A program made the position numbers and the translations under genes. DNA of 64,000 nt from Sanderia malayensis (taxonomy: Eukaryota > Cnidaria > Scyphozoa > Semaeostomeae > Pelagiidae): NCBI GenBank assembly GCA_013076295.1, contig RQOL01000767.1, forward strand, positions 1-64,000, given 5' to 3'. Below the pieces are notes generated by a model. The model saw only the letters and a program-made list of their open reading frames with translations, did no database searches and was not told the origin of the DNA. This document shows positions 10,795 through 22,400 of this stretch, one piece after another. Position 1 is the stretch's first letter. The number at the start of each line of letters is the position of its first letter.

Positions 10795-13374
10795 ATGGCA
10801 AGTTCATACCCAAGGATGAGTCAACAATGTAAGTTCATCTTTAAACTTATTAGGCAATAGGCATTTTTCTAGACCTTTTTTGTTTTAAAAGAATTATTCG
10901 ATTCAGCCAAAAAACAGGTCACTTGATTCATTGTCCTCAGAAAATGTTCGAAAACAGCTAATTTGCGCAAAGATAATATTTTAACTGAAGTTATGCTTCA
11001 CATCTTAGTTTACTTGAAAAATTCTCAAAATTGTTGGGGTCATTTTCATTTTATTTGCCTTTATTTATTTCCTAACAGCCTGGTAATGCTAATATCTATT
11101 AGATTACAAATGAAAACGCTAATTTAACTAATGATTTATTTTGCATTTTGAATTACAGTCATGGAAAGTTTTTCAGTGTTGGAAGGTGTCATGGTGAAAA
11201 TCGGTGATAAATTCCAAGCTCCTAAAAAGGAATGTGAATATCTCTTTTGTTTATCTATACAGTAGTCTATTTGATTACAATTTGACTGGGAATTATAATT
11301 TTGTTTCAACAGGTTTTTTTACCTATTGACCTTCAACTTGTAAAAATGTCAACGACATCATCCAAAGTATGTGCTATTTATGCCCCCATTGCAAAGTTTG
11401 ATGTTTTTGATTTTGTATTTAGGGTTGATAAATCTCCATTTTTTCAATTCCTCATTCCAGTTTGACTTTAGTCTGGAAGAGAAAGTTATAAAACGAGCAA
11501 AGGAAGAGGCAGCAGAAAGAATTTTGCAGGAGAAAAGATTAAAAGCTCAAGAGGATATTCTACAAGTAATTTTATCTTCATCTGAAGATAAAGATGCAGT
11601 GATTGCAACAGATGCTGAAGAAGTAGATGAAGATAGTGATGAAGCCGACAGTAGCAATATAGTCATGCCAATAATGAGTTTATCGGATGCACCAATACTT
11701 GAACCAACTCAGATTTACACTAAACCAGCTATTAAAAATGATGAAGGGAAGACAACGAAACAATTTAACTTGTCAGAATTTGAAGATAGCAATGTGACAC
11801 CATTTGAACTTGTTGAATTACAAACTTTAGATGATATTGATGAGTTAAAAAGTGTTTTACAACCAGATGCAACATCAAGAAAAAAGAAAGATAAAAATTC
11901 AAATTGCTCAACAAACTCAGCTGAACAAGAGCTGGACTTTTCTTTATTTGACTTTTCAAGTCCAAAAGCAGATGGGATTAATTCCCAAAGAAAGACTGAA
12001 GTGGCAACAGCTTCACTTTTGCAAGGTATTGAGGGAAATGACACATCAGCTGAAAATTCAAATTGTAATACAACAATGACAAATGAACCAACTATTCAAT
12101 CTTCACCACCAACATACAGTCCTCCATTAAGCCAAAGTGGTATGACTGGTCCGGTTTTGGATACAAGAAGGTATTTTGTTGAAAAGGATGATTTGAATAC
12201 CTTCAGGCCCTTGGAAAATTCATCTGTGCCACAACCACTGACCTATCAGAACTCAAATCTTATCAAAACTAATTCAAGATCACTACCGAATCTGGCTGAC
12301 GGAGGTATTTCAATCTCAAGTAATTCTGTTCCAGTTAGTCCTAATAATCCAGCACAGGAAGCTGTTGTGCCAACATCTCGTATAAACAATATTATGAAAC
12401 AATTTCAATTCACTCGTATATCAAATGCAGAACAAATAAAACAATCCAATTCACTTCCTCATGATGTTCAAGTACAAGATCAAGTTCAAGTACAATCACT
12501 TGACTTTGAAAACCCAACACTTGATATACCCAAGCTTTCACGTCATAGTATGGCTCCACAATTAACAAATTCACCACAAACCATGATTCAAAGTTATTCA
12601 CAAGCTGAAACAAATATTCCATATCAAGCAGGTTTTAACAGAATTGAAGAGTCAAAAGTAAGCAGAATAATGAAGATTTCATACACAAATGTATTTAATA
12701 TAAACTTTTATATCATCCATTTTGTTATCTCTGTGTTTTATTTTCAGAATAACAGACCAATATATAGCTCACCACCAACTCACTCCATAGCTCAAAGCCA
12801 GCCATTGTCACTTCCAATTGACAAATCAACTTCTGTTAGATATAACCAATCACAAAATTCATCTTTGCCTCCACCTACTGTCAACCTATCAGCAGATGAA
12901 ACAAAACTGTTAAATCAAATGACTGGAATGGGCTTTCCATCAGCAAGAGCAGCAAGGGCAATTCAGAAATTCAAAAATAATGAAAAAGAAGTTTGTTGAT
13001 TCTTCCTTCATATCTGACGTCTAACCTTATTATACAATAACCTTCATTGAAGTTTGCATTATTTGGTAGATGGATATCCTCATTTATATTATTCCACAAA
13101 GGTTGTTAATCTAATCCAATATTTAATAGCCAAATCTCATTTTCAGGTGATTGATTTTCTGGTCCAAGTTCAACAAGTGACTGAGAAAGGTTTTGATGCA
13201 GAGGATGTTGAGTTAGCACTTGAATATAACCAATTTGATTCAAGCAAAGCAGTGAGTTATTTAGAACTGTTTTATAAATGGAAAGAGTTAGGTTTTGCTC
13301 ATAAAAAAATCCATGATGCATTGAAAGAAACAGACAGAGAAAATGAAAATGTATTTGAGTATTTAACAGCCTGA
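10795..13374 (+). CDS. UBAP1: UBAP1 homolog (ESCRT-I subunit), left copy
   Basis: Six exons: 10,795-10,828; 11,159 to about 11,233; 11,313-11,366; 11,461-12,657; 12,748-12,990; 13,147-13,374, giving about 609 aa (human UBAP1 is about 500). The N-terminus has the UMA-like motif KIGDKF followed by FDFSLEEKVIKRAKEEA, close to human YDFSLEKKTIEWAEE; a central FNLSEFED motif and a long Ser/Gln/Pro-rich linker follow; the last two exons form the tandem UBA (SOUBA) region with MGFPSARAARAI and WKELGFAHKKIHDAL. UBAP1 joins TSG101, VPS28 and VPS37 in an ESCRT-I that sorts ubiquitinated cargo on endosomes. The exon 2 to exon 3 junction does not keep phase with the GT donor I can see, in either arm, so that join is unresolved. 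Exons 4-6 are clean. Confidence 0.93.
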
Positions 13375-14006
13375 TATCAGATTGATATTATGCTATACTT
13401 TGTGTCAGCTGATAAATTTTTGAATTGATAAAACTCATAAAGTAAAGTTGATATTAATGTGTAGAAAATAAAGAATGAAGTTATATTATTTGTTGCATGT
13501 TGTTAATTTGTAGTATAGAATAAATAAAATGCTTGTATGACAATTTTTTACTTTTGTCCAATTGTATATTTATCAATTTAACTTAACAATCTCCAACATA
13601 TTCTGATTTAAATTTTACAAAGGAACAGACTTTTGTCTTCCTCATGAAATGTTACATCATATGAGATCATCATGATCAACACGATTGTTCAATGACTCAT
13701 CTGTTCTTAGAAACTACTTCTTCCCAGAAAAATACATCATAATGAAATGCTTGAAAATAGCATTTAGAAATATGTTTGTGCACCTTAAAATCATTGGAAA
13801 ATCATCTGTAACTTGCAAATCATAAAGGTAAATATATATTTACCTTAATATCAAGATAAAATAACTTATGTAAACAGGAAAACAACCTCTGACCTATGTG
13901 TTCTTATATAAACAAAAAACACCATAGTGTTTCAATGGAATGTTGGTGGTGAAGAGGTGGTGGATGTAGGATGTACTGTCATTGCCTTTGGAGCCCTTAT
14001 CCATCT
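13375..14006. other. Convergent 3' intergenic region
   Basis: UBAP1 (+) and the small basic protein gene (-) end tail to tail here. A polyadenylation signal AATAAA near 13,467 suits UBAP1. I see no other gene; the right-arm copy is 38,900-39,531. Confidence 0.6.
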
Positions 14007-16604
14007 TTATTTCTTTGCCTTTTTATTCAATGATAGGTTACTACTATGATTTGAGTCAAGATCATCACCAATATCTCTTAATGCCTTTCCAATTTCTTTC
14101 TTTCTTCTATACCATCGAATAAAGGAGTTTTTTCTGGATGTTTTATGCCCAGTTGAAGCAGATCTTTTGACTTTCTTTGCTTTCTCTTTTTCCTTATCTT
14201 TTTCGGACTTTATAATATCATCAATTCCATTAAATGAAGACGAACGGGGACGAGGTTTTACTTCTTTTTCAGATTCAGTTATTGAAATTCCATCCTCTTG
14301 TTGCTGCTCACATCTGACATGCTTTTCTTTAATTTTTGACTTGCGTTCTTTATTGCCACTCCTCTTTCGCCAGAATAATAACTATAAAAAAATAACAGCG
14401 TCTTCAATTAGATGAAAATTATGTAGATAATAAATTCGCCTCGTAACACTTAATGATAGGTATTAAGGTTAAACTAGGAGACTAACTAATCAAATCAAAT
14501 CAAATCAAATCAAATCAATTTAATTTCAACAACAATTTTACAGGTAATTGTTTTAAAGTATACATCGAAAATTTAACGTAAGATAGATGAAGTAACAAAA
14601 TATTAATTAATCAGTAGCAAAATATTAATTAAAAATTACAGTAAATGTTGTCAAGGACACTGAGATAAACCCTAAGGTTTTCGAGCCCAGTGCCCTTTGA
14701 TTAAAAAACAATAAAATTGTTTACTCAGAAATACAACTGAAACATTACGCAATTCATTTTACAAAGTTTGAATTGAATAAAATTTTTTTTTTTTTAATAA
14801 TTTTTTTTTAAAACAGAACATATAGCAAAATAAAATAAAAAGAACTGTGAAGATTAAAAGAAAATACGGGGGAAGGGAAGGGGGAGGTAGAAGACGATTG
14901 TTTTATGTTAGATCATATGTAGCAGATTTAAAGATTATTTCTAAGAATTTTGCAGTAACCATTTGAAGAGATATTTATTGAATAAATTTTTTTTTGACAT
15001 CGAGCGAATTTCGAATGGAATTTCATTCCATATTTTAATACCATTGAAAGTGATGAATTTTTTTCGGCATTCTGTAGTAATCAAAGGAAAAGAAAATTGG
15101 TTTTTAGTGGCTTGACGGGTTTTGTAACTATGTCTCATTTTTGTTTTTTGAAATAAATCACATAATAATGATGTTAAATTGTTGTTGCTTATGTCATACA
15201 TGAACTTAGCAACTTCTAATTTGTGAAGATTTTCGAAATTTAAGAGACCTAGTTTAGTAAATAAAGGCTGTGAATTAGCTCTATAGTCTGCAAAAGACAT
15301 AATTCTAACTGCTTTCTTGAGACTATGACTTAAATTAGTGATTGCGCACTTTGAGGCACTACCCCAATTTATGAGGCCGTATCTGATGTGCGGAGCAATA
15401 AAGGCGTGATATAATTGTCTAAGTATATCAGTTGATACAAAATGTCTCATTTTCGCAAGTATTCCGATACCTTTTGAAATTTTCCTATTGACATATTGAG
15501 CGTGTTGTTTCCAGTTTAATTTGTTATCAAGAAGAACGCCAAGATATTTTATGTAGTCTTTTTCTTTAATGGAATCGTTATTAATTTTAATATCAACTGT
15601 AATGTTGGTTTTTTTCTTATTTGAAATTATAAGGAGGTTAGATTTATCAACATTAAGGGTTAGTCTGTTGGCAGAAAGCCATGTTGCAACATTTTCAAGT
15701 TCATTATTCACAATGGACTCAAGGTCCTTTGCGTTATTGTGAGAAAAAAAGATGCTTGTATCGTCTGCAAAAAGATGAAATTTAAGGATGGTTGAGCATG
15801 AAGGTAGATCATTAATGTATAGTAGAAATAGAAGTGGACCTAATACACTTCCTTGGGGTACTCCATGAGTTATGAAATTGGGTTTTGATAAAATACCGTT
15901 AATGCAAACTTTTTGAGTACGACTTGATAAGTATGATTGAAACCAGTTTAGGGCATTTCCACGTATGCCATAGTTGTTGAGTTTATCTAATAGTATTTTG
16001 TGGTCAACTGTATCGAAAGCCTTAGCAAAATCTAAAAATATGCAACAAGATATATTTTTCTTATCTACAGCCAATGTTAATTGGTTACAAAGGTCCAGAA
16101 TTGCTTGCGTTGTAGATTTATTTTTTTGGAAGCCAAATTGATGTGAGAACAGTATGTTATGTTTTTCTAAGAAACATGTAAGCCTTTTGTGCATAAGCTT
16201 TTCAAAAATTTTATTAAAGATTGGCAGTAATGATATTGGGCGGTAATTGGAAACATCTGATCTAGACTTAGCCTTATAAATTGGTATCACTTTTGCAAAT
16301 TTAAGCAGGGATGGATGTACACCAGAGCTGAAGGATTCGTTAATTAAATCTGTTAGTATGTTGGTTAAAGGGTCACTTACAAGCTTGACCATTTTTATTG
16401 GAATATCAAAAGAGTCTGGTGATTTGGATTCATCCAGACTCATTATTTCACATTTAACCTCGCTAGGAACAACAGGACTGATATAAAAACTAGCCTCCGT
16501 ATTTAACGGTTATTCCACACTCTTATCCCACGCAAACATTCTGCTATAAAAAACGAGGCCTAAATTTAAAAGACAGAATGTTCACTTACTTTTGCAAGCT
16601 TCAT
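14007..16604 (-). CDS. Unrecognised small basic protein, left copy, intron carries a LINE
   Basis: Two exons: ATG at 16,604-16,590 (five codons, then GTAAGT) and 14,381-14,007 (375 nt with TAA), phase 0, giving 129 aa. The protein is Lys/Arg/Ser-rich, with FWRKRSGNKERKSK near the N-terminus, a KEVKPRPRSSSF segment and a C-terminal FIRWYRRKKEIGKALRDIG that may be an amphipathic helix. I recognise no family. Start choice rests on the ATG plus consensus donor in both arms; residue 3 is Leu here and Phe on the right. The two-exon reading is open in both haplotypes although both carry substitutions, and only the left copy has the LINE in its intron, on the same strand. Confidence 0.55.
14653..14697 (-). 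other. Hairpin in LINE 3' UTR
   Basis: On the minus strand AAGGGCACTGGG (14,697-14,686) can pair fully with CTCAGTGTCCTT (14,664-14,653), twelve pairs including two G-U, around a 21-nt loop. It lies between the ORF stop and the GATTT tail, where LINE reverse transcriptases of this group recognise their template RNA. Function is inferred from position. Confidence 0.55.
14941..16487 (-). CDS. LINE reverse transcriptase (ORF2 3' part)
   Basis: An open frame of 500 codons from the first Met at 16,443, extending about 14 more codons to the insertion junction. Counting from that Met: RT fingers motif NYRPISLLP near residues 66-74, catalytic motif A FLDFAKAFD with Asp138, THGVPQGSVLGPLLF near 192-206, and motif C FADD at 225-228, followed by a YLGVLLDNKLNW thumb segment. 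All three catalytic aspartates are present. The apurinic endonuclease domain expected upstream has been lost by 5' truncation. There is no RNase H motif, as expected for L2/CR1. It has no promoter of its own and is not a host gene. Confidence 0.95.
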
Positions 16605-17340
16605 GTTGTCTTTTGATGAAAAAGTGTACTTTTCTCCTTAATCTTTTCAAATTATCTTGTTGTTATTTTTCACTGTTGTTAACAACACAAAATCGTACTC
16701 TGACTGCTCAACAAAACAAAATGTGCAGATTCTTTTCCTGCAGTGTATAATATCTCACGATAAAGTTCTGGGTTGCCAATTTTAAATAAAATAAAGTAGG
16801 AACTAATGCGTTGGTTCTTTCCCGTTTCAAGTTTTCAATGTCAATCAACTTGGTTTTGTTGTGACTGTCTCGCGTGAATTCTTTTCTTCAGATGAATTGC
16901 GCAACATGATGGGTGAAGTAATGACTCAGCATCTGAAAACGAGGTTGTACGAACCCACCCCTTTTTACCATATTTGGCTGTAATGGAGTGGATTAAAAAC
17001 TCCTTCGGTTTCCAATTACAGTACCACATTATGCAATTTATATTGCACGGTATGTGTGTTGAGCACGCTCTTCTCACACGACATCAAAAGTGTATGTTTT
17101 CTCAAACCACATCAAATGATTCATGCGTCATTCGAGATATCGGCATGTGGCATGACGAAGGCTATGTTTGTAAGATGACGTAATGTGGATTGAAGAATCA
17201 ATGGACCCTCTTTGTGTAAATTTAAACCATTTCACTCACTCGTCTATTTTAAGACAACGCAGCGCAGCAACAGGAAAACACATACCATTCACTTACATAT
17301 CGAATCTCTTCCGTATCCTTCCGAGTCATTGCGTGGATAA

Positions 17341-18192
17341 GGGGGAGGGCGCACCACACTGAAAAACTCGATAAAGTTGATGTACGTTGACATCTCACAG
17401 AAGGGCCGCACTAATAAGTTAATTGATGCAGATGCGCCCGGTGAAAAATGAATTCTCGACAAAGGGGGCGTGATGGAAAATCTTCAAAGGTTCCGTCGCG
17501 CAGCCCCAGAGCTGCACTTTCACTGGAAAATCTCTGATAAACCAGCATGATCAGGCAGATCTGGCTCTATCATTTATTAACACCTTGAAAATACAATGCT
17601 GCACATCAATAGCAAGCACGCGACTAAAATTCTTGAGAATGAGCGTTGTAAACAAGTTGTTTTTACTCAACTCAAAGTTATAATACATGGTTCAATTCTC
17701 CCACAGTGCAATTTATGTTCTGTAGTTTTAGCCTTTTTACTTTTAGCAACTTTTTCTTGTACAGTTGAAACTGTTATCACACTTTGCTGGACTGGTTGCT
17801 GCGTTTTTTGTCACAGCCCAGGCAGTATACATTTGAACGTATTTTTAGAGTTCCGAAATTCAGTGGCTGTGGCTGGTGCCAAGTATCTAGATTTCTCTCA
17901 GTTTGTTTTTCATTTTTTTTCATCGTTACGCGTATAAAATAAATGTTGGAAATTCTCAATATTCAAATATTCAAAACAAGCAAGTCCAAGATAGATAAAA
18001 GAGTGCGCTGTTTTGTGTACGCTGTCGAGTATTGACAGTTCGATGACGTGTTGCAAATAATCAACATACCCTGAAATGTTGTCCTCCAAGCGATAATTGG
18101 ATCACGTTTGTAGAACATGAAAAACACCTTCTAATTAGTGTGGGAATATCGGGTTTGACAAAGTTAATCCAGAGGATAGTGCGCCCTGGCCC
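17341..18192. mobile_element. PIF/Harbinger-like MITE, left arm only
   Basis: An 852-bp insert flanked by TAA on both sides (17,338-17,340 and 18,193-18,195); the right arm has one TAA (read as TTA at 37,566-37,568) and no insert. The ends are inverted: GGGGGAGGGCGCAC at the left and, read inward from the right, GGGCCAGGGCGCAC, 12 of 14 matching. TAA target duplication and GGG-starting inverted repeats are the PIF/Harbinger signature. No transposase is encoded; a 113-codon open frame inside (17,596-17,937) shows no DDE motif, so the element is non-autonomous. Confidence 0.85.
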
Positions 18193-18705
18193 TAAATTCT
18201 TTTTTATTTACATCCTCTGTGGCATGCCGAAAAATGCAAACTGCCGCGTTGTTGGCCTAAGCCTAAAATCAAAGTTCATGAAAACAACTATAAGGACATG
18301 TAAAAGGACGGCTTAGCACTGATTATTGCAAGCAAAAATGAAAAATTTAATTAAATGGTACTTACCAATGCACACATGAAATGCAAAAACATATTAATGA
18401 ATCTGAATAAAATTGTTGCAGAGTTTTACTGTCTTCAAAACACACGCACGTCATACCAAAGTGGGAGGAATTGGGTAAAGGTGGGAGAGCGAGGGTTCAG
18501 TGTTCTCAAAAAAGGTTCAAAGCAAAGTGACCCAATTGACTCACTGTCACTTGTGTCCATCACTATTATGCCCAGCCCAAGTGTAGAACCTTCAGAAAAG
18601 AAAAGAAAAGTGCATGACGAGAAAAAGAAAATTCTCAAGGTCATAAAAGTATACATCCTAAAATGAATATACAAAAAATATCATACATAGAAGAATGAAA
18701 AAGAG

Positions 18706-18711
18706 TTTATT
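18706..18711 (-). terminator. Polyadenylation signal of ADGRV1, left copy
   Basis: AATAAA on the minus strand, about 450 nt after the ADGRV1 stop codon, followed by a T-rich stretch. It is conserved in the right arm at 37,048-37,053. Confidence 0.5.
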
Positions 18712-19155
18712 TCTACATTATCACATTATCTTTTATCTAAAAACAAAATACTTTTCTATTCTAGGCAATCATCTGTAAATCATTACAAATAATATAAATC
18801 ACTTCATAAGCGTTGTGTAAGAATATATAAGTATGATAATACTTACATAAGATGATAAAGTTATTATTAACGGATTAATTGCTTTATGAAAAAGGAAAAA
18901 CGTAAAATACTTGTTCTTAATTAAATAAATCCTTGGGGTTGACAAAGGTTATAAAGTTTCTGAAGTCTTCCAACTTCACAGGAAAGTTTGTGTTGGCTTG
19001 TGTATAATTACTAACCACAGCAATCCATATGCAACGCAGTTGAAGGGGTAATTTTCATTAAAAACATACCACCAAAAAGCAGTAAGCTGAATGATATTTC
19101 GTGTGTTCTTTACAGCGAAAGGGTTGGTTTGTATGGTGAAAGAGAGAGGGGTTTC

Positions 19156-19437
19156 CTAGACGTGTGTGTCTGCAATTTTGATTCTCCTTATGTTCACTTG
19201 GTCAGCGGATGCAGAGCGTGGAGTGCGCAGTGGTTTTTCATCCAATTCCTGTTCTTCTTGGATTGATGGACTTATTCCCCGGCCTGTCTTCAATGCAAAT
19301 ATTAAATCATCAAACTCAACATCATCATCATCATCATCATATGACTCATTCACGTGGCCTCGATTTAGTGTTGCACCTCGGTCTGGGTAATCTAACTGCT
19401 CCAAATTCATTGGCAAATCTACATCTGACCAATCATG
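19156..19437 (-). other. ADGRV1 cytoplasmic tail with PDZ-binding motif
   Basis: The last exon encodes about 93 residues: an acidic run of six Asp encoded by GAT repeats, a basic stretch, and the terminus RRIKIADTHV. The last four residues DTHV are a class I PDZ ligand; vertebrate ADGRV1 ends in DTHL. The identical exon is on the right arm at 36,322-36,603. Confidence 0.93.
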
Positions 19438-22400
19438 CTGAAAAAATGAAATGAACAAAGAAATGAAACGAAGCTAACATGATTAAGTAAACACGGGTTC
19501 GAGTTAAAAATCGACACAGGAAGATGCAACCACGCGGAGTAATATATGAACAAAAATAACATAAACCAAACATTGATCAAAGCAGCACAAATACTTACAA
19601 ATCTGCCTGGGTCCAGCGCATGAGAATCAACAAGTTTTCTTGCACTTCCATTCAAAGATCCAGGAGCATAGATCACGTCCATATTTGACAGGACCGAAGC
19701 GTCGTTTGAATGAATATTATACTTTTCAAGGAAGAACCATCTCCAATAAAATCGAATAATTGTATATTGAACAAAAATGTATAAGCCCTAGAAATAAAAT
19801 GACGCAATTACAACTATGAAATTAAACAGCTTAACACCTGGTCCCTCAAAATGTTCCATAATTGCAGCCATACCTTGTATTAAGGCAATCAGCAATAATA
19901 TGATCCTTATTTACATTGTAACCATAAATTATTATTGATAACACGAATGATCATAATTACCAGGAAGATGTTGAGAGCAGTGAATGTGGCAATCATCCAT
20001 AATTTACCAAAGACCAAATGTAATCCACCAAAGAGCCATGTCAATGTTAAAAGTCCATACAATATGAGAAGGTAAGAGAGTTCTAAAGTGTAAATTGAAA
20101 AATATTTACAAAATAAACCAAAGAAGAAGATGAAAGAGCAAAGCTTAAAGCATTCACCAATCCAAGTTAAATGGCAGTCAATTTATCCAATTTGAAGTGT
20201 ATTGGTAACTTTTATTGCATGACTTACCGTTCTTGTTATGCCTTCCAGCATAAATATCATCATAGCATTCCCATTGCGGCTTAACTTGATATGCTTGGAA
20301 AAACACGATTGAAGCAGTGAGTAGGAAGAAGAGAACAGGAGCAATAGCCGAACCCAGGGCAGCATACGCATTTTGCATGAAACACCTAGAAATGCAAGTG
20401 AAATTATTAATATTATACAATTCATTAATGTCCCTGATACACACAGTGATACTATTGTCAATTAGGTGTCTTTCATAAAGAAGATGATCTTAATTTCATA
20501 ATATCATGCATATGATAGCGGCTATGTATGTTGACTTACATGACTCCATCATTGTGTACATCCCCATACATTAGAGAGAATGGCCATCTATATGCAGCAA
20601 AAACAACAATGACATGGCCAGCCACAAAAAGTACTGGTGTTCCTGTGGTAGTCAAAGAAATTTGATTATCACACTGGTTTACCTGTGACATACAAGAGCT
20701 TACATTCGACTACACCAGGTAATAACGTGGAGAGTCTTTGCATGGTTCAATCATTCGTAGACTTACCCCATCCAAACAAGAAGAAGTGAACGAACTTTTC
20801 ACCAGTACGCTCATCATTAATGACAAAAATTAGCCAGAAGTTCCAAGCCTGACGAAGAAAGAATATGATCAACATATTAGTACATTCCTATTAAAAGACT
20901 AGAATACAACAAACTGCAATGCTTTAATAAGAAAGAGGTTGATAGTGAGGTTGATGAGTGATAGCGGGGCTCATGATGACAAATAATTGACACTGTACCT
21001 GTGCGGCAATCCATGAAAATTGTGCCAAGAAAAAATAATGCATGGCAAGACCAAGTATTCCACAGTCTATCTGTTTGTTAATCAATGATGGACTAATGTA
21101 TGCACCAACAACATATAATATCTATAAAAGAATATCAAACATTTAGCTGGTCGATCAAATGTAAGTAAAAATGCAGTTAAAAGACGACCCAGCCTGACAC
21201 GGTAAGGTTCACAACAGTAAGAGACATATCAAACAACTTGAAGTTTCAACAATACAGAGCAACCAAGCCTATCATTTTACCACAAAGCAATATAAGCAGC
21301 TGTCGAATTACTGTATTATAGTGTATTTCCACCTGCGTAAACCAACCAACAGTGCACTAAACGAAATACGCTGATACCTTTTCTGGTTACACGTTGCATT
21401 AGTATATGTGACAAAAGTACACTGAAATCGTGGACTGGCAAACTTACATTTGTCATCATGATGGCAAAAAGCATGTGCATGAACAGGTCAGCGGAGATGG
21501 TTTTTTCTCGCCAAAAGGAAGAAATGTGGTAGCTAAGCAACGCAAGGAAACAAGCACCCTGTAATCAAAATAAAACGAAGTTGAATTGAATAGATGGAAT
21601 TAAATTAAGAATTAAAGAACAAAAGTGAGTCAGAAATAAAGATATACATGATGAATGCAAAAAATGATAGAAACTATTTTCTTACCAAACAGATGAAACA
21701 AGAAATGTGAAAATATACTTCGTAGCCAGTTCTATCGTCACTTTTAGCAAGCACTGCATACTGGGATAGATGCTTACATTCACATTCTATGTAGGTCTTC
21801 GATTGAGCCTGAATCCAACCAATAAATTAATTGATTGATTTTTCAATGCAAGTTAGACATTATAGTAAACATACATGACTGAAATATGACGCATAATAAA
21901 ATGGTTAATTCTCTTGTACCTTAACTTTGCAATTTTTTGAATTCCAATTTCCTTTCGTTTGAGTTCCTCCGTGATTCCAAATGACACAGCTAAACAAATA
22001 TAAATAACAACAAATTATAAACATCTTTCACATTTGTATAATAAAAGATTATCATTATAAAAGAAAATAATCGTAAAAAGCAAAATCTGAAACTGACAAA
22101 CCTGATACGTTTTGAAACAATTCTTGCTTTCGATGTATGAATTCTGTAAACAATTTTCATTCCTGTTGTCAAGCCAGATTTAATAGACGATGACATAACC
22201 TGATTTAAGAAAGCAGATAATTGACTATAAATATACAACACAGAGTAATTAAGAAGCAACATTAAATTAAGAATCACTTGTAGCCTAGCCTAACTATACA
22301 GTTAGGCTAGCAACTATACATGCAGATGGTCGATAAAGCTGTTGATATAGGAATATAAATGAGCATACCTTGTTGTTGAGAACCTTTTCTCCAGATGAAA

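Larger units (their letters stand above)
14489..16487 (-). mobile_element. 5'-truncated L2/CR1-like LINE, polymorphic between arms
   Basis: The right arm has an intact empty site (TAGTT at 38,418-38,422). Here AACTA is duplicated at 14,484-14,488 and 16,488-16,492 around a ~2.0 kb insert. The minus-strand element ends in about five GATTT repeats (14,489-14,517) in place of poly(A), as in the L2/CR1 groups. Its 5' end is cut inside the ORF upstream of the RT domain: the frame is open up to the junction. Truncation plus target duplication is the normal product of target-primed reverse transcription. The intact ORF suggests a recent insertion. Confidence 0.92.
16605..19155. other. Intergenic region between small basic gene and ADGRV1, left copy
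   Basis: Holds the 3' UTR of ADGRV1 (to a signal at 18,706-18,711), a MITE at 17,341-18,192 and otherwise single-copy DNA shared with 36,604-38,305. Short open frames on both strands (for example 18,355-18,666) lack domains and I do not call them. Confidence 0.6.
1..19733. repeat. Left arm of large inverted duplication
   Basis: The whole interval is the reverse complement of 36,026-51,669: base 1 pairs with 51,669 and base 19,733 with 36,026, the first base after the N gap. Unique-looking exons, introns and intergenic DNA are all shared with only scattered substitutions and one-base indels. The left arm is about 4.1 kb longer because of four extra blocks (minisatellite units, a 2A-LINE block, a LINE and a MITE). 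Allele-like divergence plus a gap at the junction suggests the second haplotype of the same locus placed in inverted orientation. The pairing runs off the left window edge. Confidence 0.93.

Noticed and set aside
11371..12999. A single 542-codon open frame across UBAP1 taken as an intronless gene
   Set aside because: Its first codons and residues near 12,658-12,747 are read-through of in-frame introns; exon edges with consensus splice sites and the UBAP1 alignment show three exons there.
18355..18666. 103-codon plus-strand open frame present in both arms
   Set aside because: Lies in and around the ADGRV1 3' UTR on the other strand; conservation between alleles is no evidence of coding, and no domain or splice context supports it.
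19209..19454. His-rich open frame antisense to the ADGRV1 tail
   Set aside because: It is the mirror of the GAT-encoded poly-Asp run of the true exon.
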